Source of the DNA: Kalmusia sp. IMI 367209
Taxonomy: Eukaryota > Ascomycota > Dothideomycetes > Pleosporales > Didymosphaeriaceae
Length of the DNA stretch: 64,000 bases
Direction of reading: 5' to 3'
Assembly (NCBI GenBank): GCA_027946365.1
Contig: JAPEUQ010000011.1
Span: 620,001-684,000 of the forward strand
Shown here piece after piece: positions 34,932-46,586 of the stretch. The translations under genes and the position numbers were made by a program. The number at the start of each line of letters is the position of its first letter. Within the stretch, counting starts at the first letter, position 1. The notes below the pieces were generated by a model. It did not search any database. It was not told the origin of the DNA and saw only the letters and a program-made list of their open reading frames with translations.

Positions 34932-36800
34932 CTACACTTTCGTAGGCTCAACAACACCCTCCTCATCACTGCCCTTTGCTTGCCTGATCCTGTCCCATTC
35001 CTCCCTATCAGCAGGCTCGTCTGCCTCGTTAGCCGTCAACTCAGGCGTCTCTTCATCTTCAATCTCCTCAGGCAAGATCAAGTTGAGAGCCAGGTTGATG
35101 AAGGCAACGATGGCGAAACCCGTCTCCATGACGAGCTCAATGGCATTGTAGAAACCGAGGAGGGAGCGATTGGGCCCGTCATAGGTGAAGACGAAAGCGA
35201 ACCAGCTAGATAATCATTAGTGGACAGTCAAAGCGGTGAATGAGGGAGAGGAGCTTACTTAGGAACCATGGTAGCACCCAGTCCGATAGTGAGGCCGGCA
35301 GTGAGAATGAAGCGATTCCTCCGCGTGAAATTGATAGTGCTAATGATCCTGATACCCGAGACGCAAACCGCAGAGAAGAGGAAGGTCGTCATGCCTCCGA
35401 GGACTGCGCTCGGAATTGCCACGAGCGCCGCGGCGAACTTGGCAAAGATGCCCATCACGATGAGCCAGAAGCACGCTGCGTATCCGGCTTTGCGGTTCGC
35501 GCAGCGCCGTCAGAGCAATGACGCCGTTGTTCTGCGCGAAGACAGACATGGGTGTGATGGTACACAGACCCGCGATGATGCCGTTCAAGCCGTCGGCGAG
35601 AATACCACCCTGGATGCGTGAATCGAACAATTCACCGTCAACTTCAAGGCGCGAGACGTCACAAGTAGCTGTGACGTCGCCAATTGCCTCCATAGCGAGG
35701 ACCATGTAGACAGCTAATAGTGGCAAGACTATGGGTCCGTAGACGGAGAGCTTGAAGGTGTGCACCCAGATGAATGAAGCAGCTGGAGAAGAGTCGATGG
35801 AGCTCCTATCGAAGTACCCGCAGGCGCCGGCGATGATACAGCCTACTAACAAGCCGATGACTACGGCTGTGGACTTCATGATCGGCGCTCCGAAGCGCTC
35901 ACAGATGATGATTGTGATGAAGACGGAAAATCCTAGGCCAATAAATTCAGCGCTGCCCCAAGGAAGAGCATGCGGTGCATTTATAGTAGGGCATAGCTGG
36001 AAAAGTCCACTTTCGGGTCTGTTGGCACAATCGTTCGACCCACCCGCCCAGTTCTTGAATCCAGTCTCGATGAGATGAATGCCAATCAGCATGACTGTTG
36101 GACCGGTGACCAAAGGTGGAAAGATGCGCTTGAGGATCCTCGGCGGCGTGAAAGACATGAGGATTTCAAGAAGAGCACAGACGCACTGTGTGCCTAGAAT
36201 CGCGCCGTAGCCATCCGGACAAGGCAGTGGGTTACCATCTGCATCAGACGGACAGAATCCCGTAGTATACATCTGAGCTAGTGCTCCGGTAGCTATGGGA
36301 ATGGTGGCAAACGACGTTCCGACTACAGATATAAGACCAGTCCCAAGGTAGTATTGCGTTCCGTAGATATGGAAGCGTGAGATTTGGATGGTGGAGAGGA
36401 TGCCACAGACAATGAGGGAAGTCGAGACGAGATACTGTTGCATATCCAATGTCAGATTGGCAGAATTCGCGAGGATGATGGGAGGCGTGATGATACCAGC
36501 CAACATGGCCAAAGCATGCTGGAAACCGAGAAGAAGGGCGAGGAAAACGGGCATTCGATCGTGAAGGCCAAAGAAAGGCGCGGCTCTTCGTTCCCTCTTC
36601 ATGAACGGCAGGTTTGGTTTGAATAAGAAGGCATAGTCGTATGTACCGATGAGGCCCTCCCTGCATTTCCATTAGCTCAAGGCCACCCAGAAGGTTAAGT
36701 GGCTATACTTGGTTGTGAAGGCTTTCATGAAGCGGCGAACTTTCTCTCCGAAGCTGCGTTTCGGCCCATGATCGGGTCCAATGCGGTCCGGTATAGCCAT
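34932..36800 (-). pseudogene. uapA: UapA/UapC-type purine permease (NCS2 family), frameshifted
   Basis: These plasma-membrane H+ symporters import uric acid and xanthine. Exons are 36800-36709, 36660-35259 and 35205-34932. The N-terminus (KEGLIGTYDYAFLFKPNLPF) and the membrane core are highly similar to Aspergillus UapA: LLLGFQHALAMLAG, PPLVTGPTVMLIGI, FGAPIMKSTAVVIGLLVG, the NCS2 signature region AMEAIGDVTATCDVSRLEV, and VFAQNNGVIALT. Immediately after that, one extra base at about 35504-35508 shifts the frame. The expected CANRKAGYAACFWLIVMGIF segment follows in the next frame, then IPSAVLGGMTTFLF and FTRRNRFILTAGL. Removing one base makes both the reading frame and the phase at the following intron consistent, giving 588 residues. 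Either the gene is inactive or the base is a sequence error. Confidence 0.88.
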
Positions 36801-39557
36801 TGCCCCTGAGTGTCTTCACTTTTGATCAGGGTTTGGTGGAACCTGTCGCGTATTTCAATCCTTCGAATGACTAAGGCTATCTCAGCACAGAGCACGTTCG
36901 ACGATTGCTGATAAGACGCTGAAGACTGATGGGACGGTGAGGCAAAACGATGAAGTCGATGGCTGAGCAGATCACCAGAGCAGCTATATAGTCGTCGAAT
37001 GTGAATGCTCGTAGATAGCCCACGTGCGCTAACAGAAGCGAGCCGTCGCGTGTGCCGTTGGATGGGATGGCCTTCGATAGACGCGGGGATCTCACGCGGG
37101 CACGACGTGTCGATCACCAAAGGACAAGAGCAGCTGCAGAAGCGATGCAAGTTGTGGAGAGCCTGGCAAATGGCAGCTGATGGAAGTTTTATAGATCTCG
37201 CATAGATAAAGACTTTATCGTGAAGGACCTAAGATTACGGAGACGTCCATCTCTTGGGGATCAGCATTCCCGCGCAAGACAAGACTCACGAGAAGAAATG
37301 CACCATGAGCGCAGCCGTGATAGGTCAATAAGTGACACCAGCAACCTTTGTCCTGCAGCCTCAGAGTCTGGGTGCAGCGCCATTGTTGGAGGTGGCCGAC
37401 AGCATCGCTATCCTCCGTCCATGCCATCGAAGTCTTCACGGCAGTGGCTACTGTAGAACCAGGCCCAGCCTGGGGAGCGGGCACATACTGTTGCTAAAAG
37501 CTTCACATACGTTGCTGATAAGACACGGGATTCGGCCACTAAGCGAACTCGGGCACGTGATCCCGGTCGCCTCCGACGTAGACATTCCCCGCTGCGCGAT
37601 ACACATCCCACGCAAAGAGCATAGAGATTTCGTCCAGACGTAGTTCTAAACAGAGCTGCGAGAATCTTCGCCGGGTCCCGATAATTCTCCAAGACGCGGA
37701 GTCGCGCGCAGTATCGTGTATGTCGTACGCATGTAAATACAGTTATCAGGGCCTGATATCTTCAATACCATCTTGAGTAGCCGAAGGGATTGTGGCTCCC
37801 GACATCCCGAAGGACGGCGTCTTCTTTTGATCTTCTCGTTTCTCATGATCAAAGTCGTATCAAAGCGCCAACGACGAAGTTCCGCTGATAGACATCTAGC
37901 GAGCTCACTGCCTCTTCATCGCCCTTTCTTCAAGATGTTCAGTCAATGTTTTCGTAACTCGTGCTGACTCAGCCGACTGATTGTGACTTTTGGATATTCG
38001 GATCACAACGTCATAGCACTATTTCGTTCGGACCTTTCGAGTGGCTTGTGTCCAGGTAAATCACCCCATAGTCAATAATGCAAACAGATGTATTGTCCAA
38101 AAACGAACGAGAAAGAACAATATGGACTAGGTAGACAAAGGTCAGAGTCACCAACGAATGGGCAATGCTATGATTCCATGTCAAGGAAAGAGACCCAAGG
38201 CAGAGAGCTGATAGCGACAAACGTGGAGGAAGGCCAGTTGGCGCAAGACCATTCCATCACATGTGTGAGCATCGCACGTATCCCAAGCAGTCGAACTGAC
38301 GTGCCTTTTGCCCGAGCAACGTTGGCCTGCAAAGCGCAGCTGAACACCAGCAGGCAGCATCTGAAGCCGAGGTTGCTATGGAGCATATGCCCGCCTTCCC
38401 CATGACGTACGAGAGGGGTGTTGAAAGCAGGTCAACAGCTGTTCGACCAGGACGAACGCATGCATCACTTCGATAAGGTTGGTGTTGAGAGCCTAGACTA
38501 TCCCAAACGGGTCGCGGTTGCGAAGACCCTGGAGAGATAACCTACCTTTTGCGAGTATAGCCACAACACCACCAATCGTCATACGGTTCCTAGATTGTCC
38601 ATTGGAGCAGACAGTGCAGCTGGCGAACGTTATCGATTGCATGTGCGAAAAGGCTACGAACCGGATTCCAGCGGCAACAGCGATAGGAAGTAGACGCATT
38701 GTTAGGCACTACGACATGTGTTTCTGCCTGCGTGCAAGATTGGAAGGGTCTTGGTTGTAGGAAGCAATGGGCCCTGAGATCCGTAGCGCGCTTCAATGGC
38801 ATCACCATCTGCGCGAGGGGCGACATGTCAAAAAGTTGCCGAGCGCTTCGCCGAACCTCGGAAGCGCAACCGGCCACCAACTTGGCATTACTGAAGCGCG
38901 ATGATGCTTCAGACAGGCGCTCTCCACAGTGCACCGGCACGACGAAGGCCAAAGCAGCATCTGGAAGGCCGAAGCTTGGAGAGGGAATGCGTTTGCAGCA
39001 GACGAGTGAGTCCAGCACTGGTTATCGCCACGCGTCGACGCTTCTCGACGCTGCGATCTGCGGGGCTTGCGGCAAAGATGGGCCGCTCCAAAATTCTTTT
39101 CACACCATTACCCGCCTAAGCCACGTCCAGCAGCCGTGTCGACCGCTGGGCCAGCGAATCGCACGCAGCGCTAGGCCGAGAGCGCTGTAAGTAACGAGCG
39201 TTTGGGGTCTCGAAACCCTTTGATGCAAGGTCCCGGGCCATTCGCTTGCGCAAAAGCACCAGTGCGGCGTTGGGGGTTCAACATTTCGGACGCTCACCCC
39301 GGCTGTTTCCACGCTTGCGTTCCACCGCCTTTATATCGGGGCCTCGCTTGCCTTCCTCCTTCCCTCCGTCCTCAACCCACTTTCCCTCGCTCTCAAAAAA
39401 AGTCCTCGTTGCGTGGGCGAAGCGTGGTACCGCTCAATCGTCATCACACGAGCTGTAGGCGACTGGTGCGTCTCTTGTCTTGTCGCTTGGCACGTATCTC
39501 CCGCCCTACATAAATTCTTTCGCTTGTCCCTCACCGCACCACCACACCTCCGCAACC
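36801..39557. promoter_or_regulatory. Divergent intergenic region, purine permease / desaturase
   Basis: About 2.76 kb separate two genes transcribed away from each other. No frame shows a domain. The 250 bp before the desaturase start are C/T-rich with a TATA-like ATAAAT (39510-39515), which looks like a strong fungal promoter. GATAAG motifs near the permease are listed separately. Confidence 0.45.
36910..36915 (+). promoter_or_regulatory. GATAAG site upstream of the purine permease
   Basis: TGATAAG occurs about 110 bp upstream of the permease start and again at 37517-37522. HGATAR is the AreA nitrogen-regulator site, and fungal uapA genes are AreA-dependent. The match is short and the link is inference. 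Confidence 0.35.
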
Positions 39558-41060
39558 ATGCCTTCGCACCAGCCCGTCGCTGGCGACCTTGCCGTGGACC
39601 CTCAGTATATCTCGCAGCCGCATGGCGCCGCCATGGCCAGCACTTCGGAGCCCAACCGGAATCCGAAGTACGATCCCAAGAAGCCGCACATCACAGACCT
39701 TCCCATCACTAGGGAAAATTGGTACAAGCACGTCAACTGGCTCAATGTAAGCTCAATTCGTCACAATCTCCCGTTCCATCGTTTCTGACAGCACGACTAG
39801 GTCTTCCTCATCATTGGCATTCCCGTCATGGGCTGCGTCGCCGCCTTCTGGACTCCGCTTCGCTGGCAGACCGCCCTCTGGGCCGTGATATACTACTTCT
39901 GGACCGGTCTGGGCATTACGGCAGGCTACCACCGTCTATGGGCACACAAGTCGTACAATGCTTCTCTCCCGTTGAAGATCTTCCTCGCTGCTGTCGGTGG
40001 CGGTGCCGTCGAGGGCTCTATCCGCTGGTGGAGCCGTGACCACCGCGCCCACCACCGCTACACCGACACCAACAAGGATCCTTACAGCGTCCGCAAGGGC
40101 CTCATGTACAGCCATCTTGGGTGGATGATCATGAAGCAGAACCCCAAGCGCATTGGCCGCACTGACATCACCGATCTGAACGAGGACCCCGTCGTGGTTT
40201 GGCAGCACCGTCACTACCTCAAGGTCGTCTTCTTCATGGGTCTCATCTTCCCGACTCTCGTAGCTGGCCTTGGCTGGGGTGACTGGATGGGTGGCTACAT
40301 CTACGCCGGTATCCTCCGCATCTTCTTCGTCCAGCAGGCTACCTTCTGCGTCAACTCGCTCGCTCATTGGCTCGGAGACCAGCCCTTTGACGACCGCAAC
40401 AGCCCTAGGGACCATGTCATCACCGCGCTTGTCACCCTTGGTGAGGGCTACCACAATTTCCACCACGAGTTCCCTTCGGATTACCGCAACGCCATCGAGT
40501 GGCACCAGTACGACCCCACCAAGTGGAGCATCTGGCTCTGGAGCAAGCTTGGTCTCGCCTACGATCTGAAGCAGTTCCGCTCCAACGAGATCGAGAAGGG
40601 TCGCGTTCAGCAGCTCCAGAAGAAGCTCGACCAGAAGCGATCCAAGCTTGACTGGGGTGTTCCTCTCGACCAGCTTCCCGTCATTGAGTGGGACGACTAC
40701 GTTGAGCAGGCCAAGAACGGCCGAGGCCTCGTCGCTGTTGCTGGTATTGTGCACGATGTGACCGACTTCATTAACGAGCACCCTGGCGGCAAGGCGCTCA
40801 TCAGCAGTGGACTTGGCAAAGACGCCACTGCCATGTTCAACGGCGGTGTCTATCTACACTCCAACGCAGCGCACAATCTCCTCTCTACTATGAGAGTAGG
40901 TGTCATCCGCGGCGGTTGCGAGGTTGAGATCTGGAAACGTGCTCAGAAGGAGAACAAGGATGTTCAGGTCGCCAAGGACGAGGCTGGCAACCCGATCATC
41001 AGGGCAGGCAACCAGGTCACCAAGGTTCAGCAACCCATTGTCAGCGCGAGCGCGGCATGA
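39558..41060 (+). CDS. ole1: Stearoyl-CoA (delta-9) desaturase with C-terminal cytochrome b5 domain
   Basis: It introduces the first double bond into stearoyl- and palmitoyl-CoA at the endoplasmic reticulum, drawing electrons through its own cytochrome b5 domain. Two exons (39558-39746, 39801-41060; 54-nt intron) encode 482 residues. The di-iron histidine boxes are HRLWAH (107-112), HRAHHR (144-149) and HNFHH (281-285). Hydrophobic segments [16 protein letters not shown] and [18 protein letters not shown] are membrane spans. The cytochrome b5 core has HPGGK at 390-394, with the second haem histidine in the SNAAHNLL segment. The start is the ATG that follows a C/A-rich leader; two further in-frame ATGs are internal. 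Codon use is strongly C-ending, as in highly expressed fungal genes. Confidence 0.97.
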
Positions 41061-41661
41061 GCGTTTTCTTACTTCACCTGTTCCAAAATCTCATGAGCGA
41101 CCGGCGTTAGGGCATATACACCGCAATGGTGTAATAATATATTTCTTACGATCATTCGCTGGAGGGCATGAACACCTCGACACGATTAGACGGAGTATGA
41201 TTGCAGTTTTGAAGAACAGTGGCTTCAATGCCTAAAAATTGGCTGTGCAACCTTGAGCCTACTTTTAGTATAGAACGCAAAACGATATCTATTCATGACC
41301 CCAACTACTTTTTATTGTGATGTCTTTTTTCAAGTCGCGTGTACAAGATCTTACCTAGGGGCTCCTTGTGTCGTAGCGTGTCCTGCAAAACCCGCACAAT
41401 TAGTTCACGTCCAATCAGCTGTATTGCGCAGCTTGTTACCTAGGATATACGATGAAACGGATAGTGGAGAAAATGCAGGCTGCTGTGGATTCAGTCTACT
41501 CAGCCGCCGTGGTTAGTACTCATGTTGCGGCTGCCTTGGATTCGCGTACCTGGGAAGGTTCGCTTCATACCTCCTCACACCTTCACTTCGCAATCGACTT
41601 GACCAAACGTGCAAAATAGAACATTTTCGCCTGACCAGCGCAACCTCTACCCTTGGAAACG
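41061..41661. other. Intergenic spacer, desaturase / tdp1
   Basis: Tandem spacer of 601 bp. The first half should be desaturase 3' untranslated sequence and the second the tdp1 promoter. Nothing else is recognisable. Confidence 0.5.
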
Positions 41662-43660
41662 ATGGATACGGAAGACGATCACAAAGGCCCTCCGACCAAG
41701 CGGCGAAAGCTAGAGCTAGACTTCGCGGCCGACGCAGGGTGTACGCCGCCGCCAGCTACTGCGGACCAGGAACCCAGCTCCACGAGCTTGGGCCGACCCA
41801 TCAGCCCCCCGCCGACCAGGCGGAGGCAAAGCAGATCTCGTACACCACCGCCGTCGACACCGCGGGTGCAAGCCGATGCGCACGTGACCAAACAATCTTT
41901 GGTGCCGACACTATCAACTGAGGATGAGCCTCCCGCACCTATGTTAGCGGATGAGGAACACGAAAAAGAAACGAGATATGTCAAATCGCCTATCCAACTT
42001 ACGAAGATTAGAGATTTAGCACCACATCAGAATGCGGATGCGGTGGCATTAGGAGATATTTTGGGGGATCCAATGATCAAGGAATGTTGGAATTTTAATT
42101 ACCTCTTCGATTTGGGTTTTCTAATGTGAGTGCTGTGCATATGGGGAATGTAGAAGAAGTGGTAATTTAGGTCTGCAACGCAAAAGCTAATGGAGACAGG
42201 CCCCATTTCGACGTGGATGTGAGGGATATGATCAAGGTCAAGATTGTGCACGGCTTCTGGAAAAGAGAGGATGAGAGGAGAGTTAAATTGATAGTATGTG
42301 CTCTTTCATATGCTGAGATATAATTTCGATGTCTCACATCTCATAGGAAGTGGCAGACCGCTATCCAAATGTAGAGCTCATATCAGCCTTCATGCCTGAT
42401 CCCTTCGGCACGCACCACTCCAAGATGCTCATTTTGTTCCGACACGATGACTTGGCTCAAGTAGTCATTCACACCGCTAACATGATTCCTCGAGACTGGA
42501 ACAACATGACGCAGGCCGCCTGGATATCTCCTCTCTTGCCGCTCCAGTCCACTGCATCTACTTCTCCAGCTGGGGAAAACATTAATGGTGCTCATCCTAT
42601 TGGTAGCGGTGAACGTTTCAAGACGGATCTCCTGCGTTACCTTGGCGCATATGACAATCGACTGAAAGGGCTAACGGAGCAGCTTGTTCGCTACGATTTC
42701 TCTGCCATCCGAGCAGCTTTCTTAGGAAGTGCGCCATCTCGCCAAAAACCCAGTGCTGCTAAATCAACCATACAAACTTCGTTCGGCTGGCTCGGTCTCA
42801 AGGAGATACTATCAAGCATACAGATTAAAGACATCTCACACACAACACCACCCAGTATTGTCATTCAGATATCGTCTATAGCCACGTTGGGCACGAACTC
42901 TACCTGGCTTAAGCACCTTCAGTCTGTACTTAGAAGCTCAGCTTCGAAGGATCAAGCTCCCAAAGTAAGAAACTTCTTCGCAAAAGCGTCATCCTCGCAA
43001 GACAATGCAACGAAAAAGCCGAGTCCAACTTTCAACATCATCTTCCCTACCGCCCCAGAGATACGGTCCTCGCTCGACGGCTACGGTTCCGGCGGCTCGA
43101 TCCATACTAAGATCCAGTCAACAGCGCAGCAGAGGCAGCTCGAGTATTTGCGTCCTCTGTTTTGTCACTGGACGCACGAATCCCCGGGAGCATCGACGGT
43201 TCAAAGACGAGAAGCTCATCGCGGACCTGCCGCCCCGCATATCAAGACGTACATTCGCTTCAGCGACGCCGACATGCGGACTATCGACTGGGCCATGGTC
43301 ACGAGTGCAAATCTAAGCAAGCAGGCGTGGGGCGAACTCGAAAACAAGAAGGAGGAGGTTTGGATCCAGAGTTGGGAGACAGGGGTCGTGGTTTGGCCTG
43401 GTCTGTACGGTGAGAGCAAGGACACCGTCATCGTTCCTGTTTTCGGGAGAGACTTGCCGCAGAGCGAGGATGTGAGCGGGATCGTGGGAGAAGGAATGGG
43501 CGAAGTCGAGACACGGAATGTCGTCGGGAAGACTGTGGTCGGCTTTCGTATGCCGTATGACACACCACTCAGTCCATACACGCCGAGCGAGGTTCCTTGG
43601 TGTGCGACTTTGGCAGACGATGAGCCGGACTGGATGGGGCGTACATGGCAAGGTTATTAG
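41662..43660 (+). CDS. tdp1: Tyrosyl-DNA phosphodiesterase 1
   Basis: Tdp1 cleaves the phosphotyrosyl bond left by stalled topoisomerase I and trims other 3' blocks during nuclear DNA repair. Exons 41662-42125, 42200-42293 and 42347-43660 give 623 residues. The two catalytic HKD motifs are visible: HHSKMLIL (His210, Lys212), followed by HTANMIPRDW, and PHIKTYIRF (His484, Lys486), followed by SANLSKQAWG. The N-terminus is basic and disordered (PPTKRRKLELDF), fitting a nuclear localisation signal. The start is the first ATG of the frame. The C-terminal EVPWCATLADDEPDWMGRTW resembles the conserved Tdp1 end. Introns are 74 and 53 nt. Confidence 0.95.
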
Positions 43661-44071
43661 CTTCTTGCCTGGAGCATTATCTCTTATTTTCGCAGTACCA
43701 TCGGAGAGCTCAGACAGTGGATACATTGCTGGGTTGAGGACATGTTAGAGCACTACATGGAAAGAGACGTGGCAATCTCGACTATAATTTACAAAATCAA
43801 GTCAATAACTATGGTTTGCTAAAACCACAATCCTTACAGATAAGATGTTGCAACATGAACCAGCTGGGTTCGTTGAGTTTCGACATGACTATTTTACGTA
43901 GACATCCCACAGAGCAACTCAAGGGCCAGGGGAGCAGATATCATGTCATTCCAAAGCTATCTCCTAGTTATGTATCTATAGAGCTGCCGCCTTCGTGTGC
44001 CCTCATGACGTGCCGCCTAGTATGTGCCCTCTGCAAGCCACTTAGTGTACGACTGATTCCGCTTCGCTCAT
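43661..44071. other. Convergent 3' spacer, tdp1 / acyl-CoA-binding protein
   Basis: Tail-to-tail spacer of 411 bp with no recognisable element beyond the presumed 3' untranslated regions. Confidence 0.5.
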
Positions 44072-44545
44072 TTACTTCAAGTGCTGGCTGATCAGCGACT
44101 GTCCGAGTTCAATGTACTTCTTCTCGGCATCGTCCTTGGATGTACCCGCGTCGACGACCTCCTGCCACCTCTTGCGCTTAGCCTTGCCCTGGGGCATCTG
44201 TTAGCCACTGAACCCATGTATAGCCTGATTCTCCCATCGCCTGCTATCATGCCACATTCGCCAGTCGGGTGTGTTCGTGTTGCAGGCAAGAGAGGAAGAT
44301 GGGGACTATGTGCAAGGTAGGACGTACGGTGAAGTCCATCATGCCGGGCTTCGGGGCGCTGTTGATGTCCTCGCCCTGTGCGACTTTGGCGTAGGCGTAG
44401 AGCTATCCATCGTCAGCATCTACTGCATTCTATTGGCAATTCCCCGTGTGGTAGAGCAACGTACGTTCAGCAAATCATCGTTGGAGGGCCCGCTCTTGAT
44501 CTCGCGCGTCTTCTGGTAGACTTCGTTGAATTTGGCGGACGGCAT
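44072..44545 (-). CDS. acb1: Acyl-CoA-binding protein
   Basis: This small cytosolic protein binds long-chain acyl-CoA esters and delivers them to lipid enzymes. Three exons (44545-44465, 44402-44328, 44188-44072) encode 90 residues, the usual size. Family motifs are present: SNDDLLNLYAYAKVAQGEDI, PGMMDFTGKAKRKRWQ and KKYIELGQSL. The Tyr/Lys pair in LYAYAK, Lys in the FTGKAKRKRW helix and Tyr in KKYIEL are the acyl-CoA contact positions. Introns are 62 and 139 nt; the second is long for so small a gene. It lies near two other fatty-acid genes in the window, but the distance argues against a functional cluster. Confidence 0.95.
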
Positions 44546-45354
44546 CTTGGCTTGTGGTTTGCGGTGGGAGAAAAAGGGGAGAGTGTTGTAGGGAGGGGAT
44601 TCGACGGTTGAGAGGGTTCGCTGTTAGCTTGGGCTAATGGCGGGGTTTTGGCAGGGAAGGTGGGGCAGATGTTGGGCGTATGACGCACTAAGTGGACGTC
44701 ATGTGAAGCTTGAGAAGAGCAGGCGGTGCATGTGTAGATGCCTAGGCTGTGAGACGGGAGTGGATTTGCATGTGGATGTGGTGTCGAGAGCTGGTGTTTT
44801 GCATCGTCTATTTCGGTTTTAAAAAAAGGTATGATTTGCGCATTCCCAGAGCTCTTGCCTCCAATCCCGTCGCGGAGTTCCCTTCCATCCATGCGTGACC
44901 CTTGACCAATGCTATACTGGGCAGGTTTAAATGCTCGCCATGACAAGATGCTTCACCTTCCATATCCTACTTTGAGACGGCACTCTATCTATCGTTAGAT
45001 CCGTAACAAAGCTCTGCCTTGATCTCTCGATCCTCCCTTCAAAGCCATTAGAGGCAGTCCTATTCGCCGCCTCAACGCTTCTAAGAGTGTTAAGATGCTT
45101 CAGTGGTCTGGATATTTAATCTCGTGGAGCGATATCACCTGAAAGTGACTAAAATACTGCGAATGCTGAGGCTACCGAGGACTCTTGATATAAAGCTGTA
45201 TGGCTTTTGCATCAAAATCCTTTCAGCCTACTGTCAGATCCAACAAGGTAGATCTTCTATGTCGTGGGTGCTTCATTAGTGGCTCCCGAGATCTCGGTAC
45301 CCCTGCCGGCGAGATTCCCTTTGCTTTCCATTTCACGTAGTCGACGGTACAGCC
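44546..45354. promoter_or_regulatory. Upstream region of the acyl-CoA-binding protein gene
   Basis: Spacer of 809 bp between tandem minus-strand genes. It holds the acyl-CoA-binding-protein promoter and the tip41 3' untranslated region. No other element was recognised. Confidence 0.45.
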
Positions 45355-46255
45355 TCACTTCAAGACCACCCTGTCTGAAGACTTCTCTACCACGGGTATA
45401 AACTCGGCCAGGCGATTCGGGTCCCTCATGACCGCGAGCACATCGTCTCTGCCAGCTGCAAGTGTCTTGCGCACAGTCTCATACTTCTCTTCTCTCGCGG
45501 TGTACTCCCTAATCACTTCGCCAGTCGCAAACTCGACGAATACTCTCGTGTCTCGTATCCGGAAGACGACGTCATCGAGCCTCATGAAGAAGCGCGCCAA
45601 TAGTAAAAGCCTTGCAGGCATGACGCGGACCTTGCATGAGAACATAGCGATTCCATTGTCGGCGAGCTCGTCCTCGTACAGCATGACGTCGTCGAAGAAG
45701 TGGATTGGATCGGGGCGTTTGAGCAACGCGAGCGGTATCGGCGTCTCGGTAGATTCGAGTGCAGGTTCATTCGGGGTTGAGCCCTTGTAGTCGGTGCTAT
45801 AGGACCAATCGAAGGGCTTGACGACCTCCTTGATGTCCTCGAATTGCTTTTGTCTGATGAGGGGTCAGTACGGCTGTGGACGCATGGGCGCATATGCACG
45901 GCGGAGTGCGCATTTCCGCTGACAGTCAAGGGCATGCTCACCGGTGGTGCTGCCACTCTTTCGAGTAAGACACCTTTAGCATCGAGTCTCCCGTCTTATC
46001 CACGCGATCGAGCGCATCGAAGGCGTTGAACTCTATGTGCCAGCCGCTGGGCGCATGCTCGATGCGCATGAAGTTGTCCCCAAATATCATCTCCGGCGGC
46101 GTAATCCCCAGCTTCTTCGTCATGTCATCTATCGGGCCCGCCTTCAGGATCGGGAGCTTCCGTGTGGTGATCTTGAAGCCATCTTTGGTAATGGACGTGT
46201 CTGCGTGACCGGGGGCGGCGGTATCGAGCGGCGCGCCGTTAAGCGACGACATCAT
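45355..46255 (-). CDS. tip41: Tip41-like TOR-pathway phosphatase regulator
   Basis: Tip41 binds Tap42/PP2A-type phosphatases and acts downstream of TORC1 in nutrient signalling. Two exons (46255-45942 and 45853-45355; 88-nt intron) encode 270 residues. The family core is easy to see: ITTRKLPILKAGPIDDM, PPEMIFGDNFMRIEH, WHIEFNAFDALDRVDKTG, MLKVSYSKEW, then FDDVMLYEDELADNG and RVMPARLLLLARFFMRLD with the arginine-rich RIRDTRVF strand. The start is the first of two adjacent ATGs; the longer open frame upstream has no supported homology. It is head-to-head with the Aurora kinase gene. Confidence 0.94.
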
Positions 46256-46586
46256 CAGGCAGGTCGTGTATAGTGAACAAAAGAGAGCGCTACGTGGACT
46301 AATCTCGAGTGCAGGTCGTGCAGAAAAAGCTGAGCTGGTGCGGGGAGGTGGGGGATCAGACAGCTCCAAAGCGGGAATCGCTTGCGTCGCTCTAGCAACC
46401 AGGCTTGTGTATTGGTCCAAACCATCGCCCACCCGCTCAGCTCCCACATCCACCTGCACACCACCAGGGAACCCGACGCAGGACACTGTCTGCACTCTGC
46501 CGCAGCTCCAATCTGCTCTTCTTGCCTGTTTTGCTTAAAGTCCTTCCTTCAGCCGCCTTGCATCCTTCCGTATTTCAGCAGACAGC
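46256..46586. promoter_or_regulatory. Bidirectional promoter, tip41 / Aurora kinase
   Basis: Only 331 bp separate the two divergent start codons, so the promoters must overlap or be shared. A C/T-rich stretch precedes the kinase start. No specific factor site could be assigned. Confidence 0.55.
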
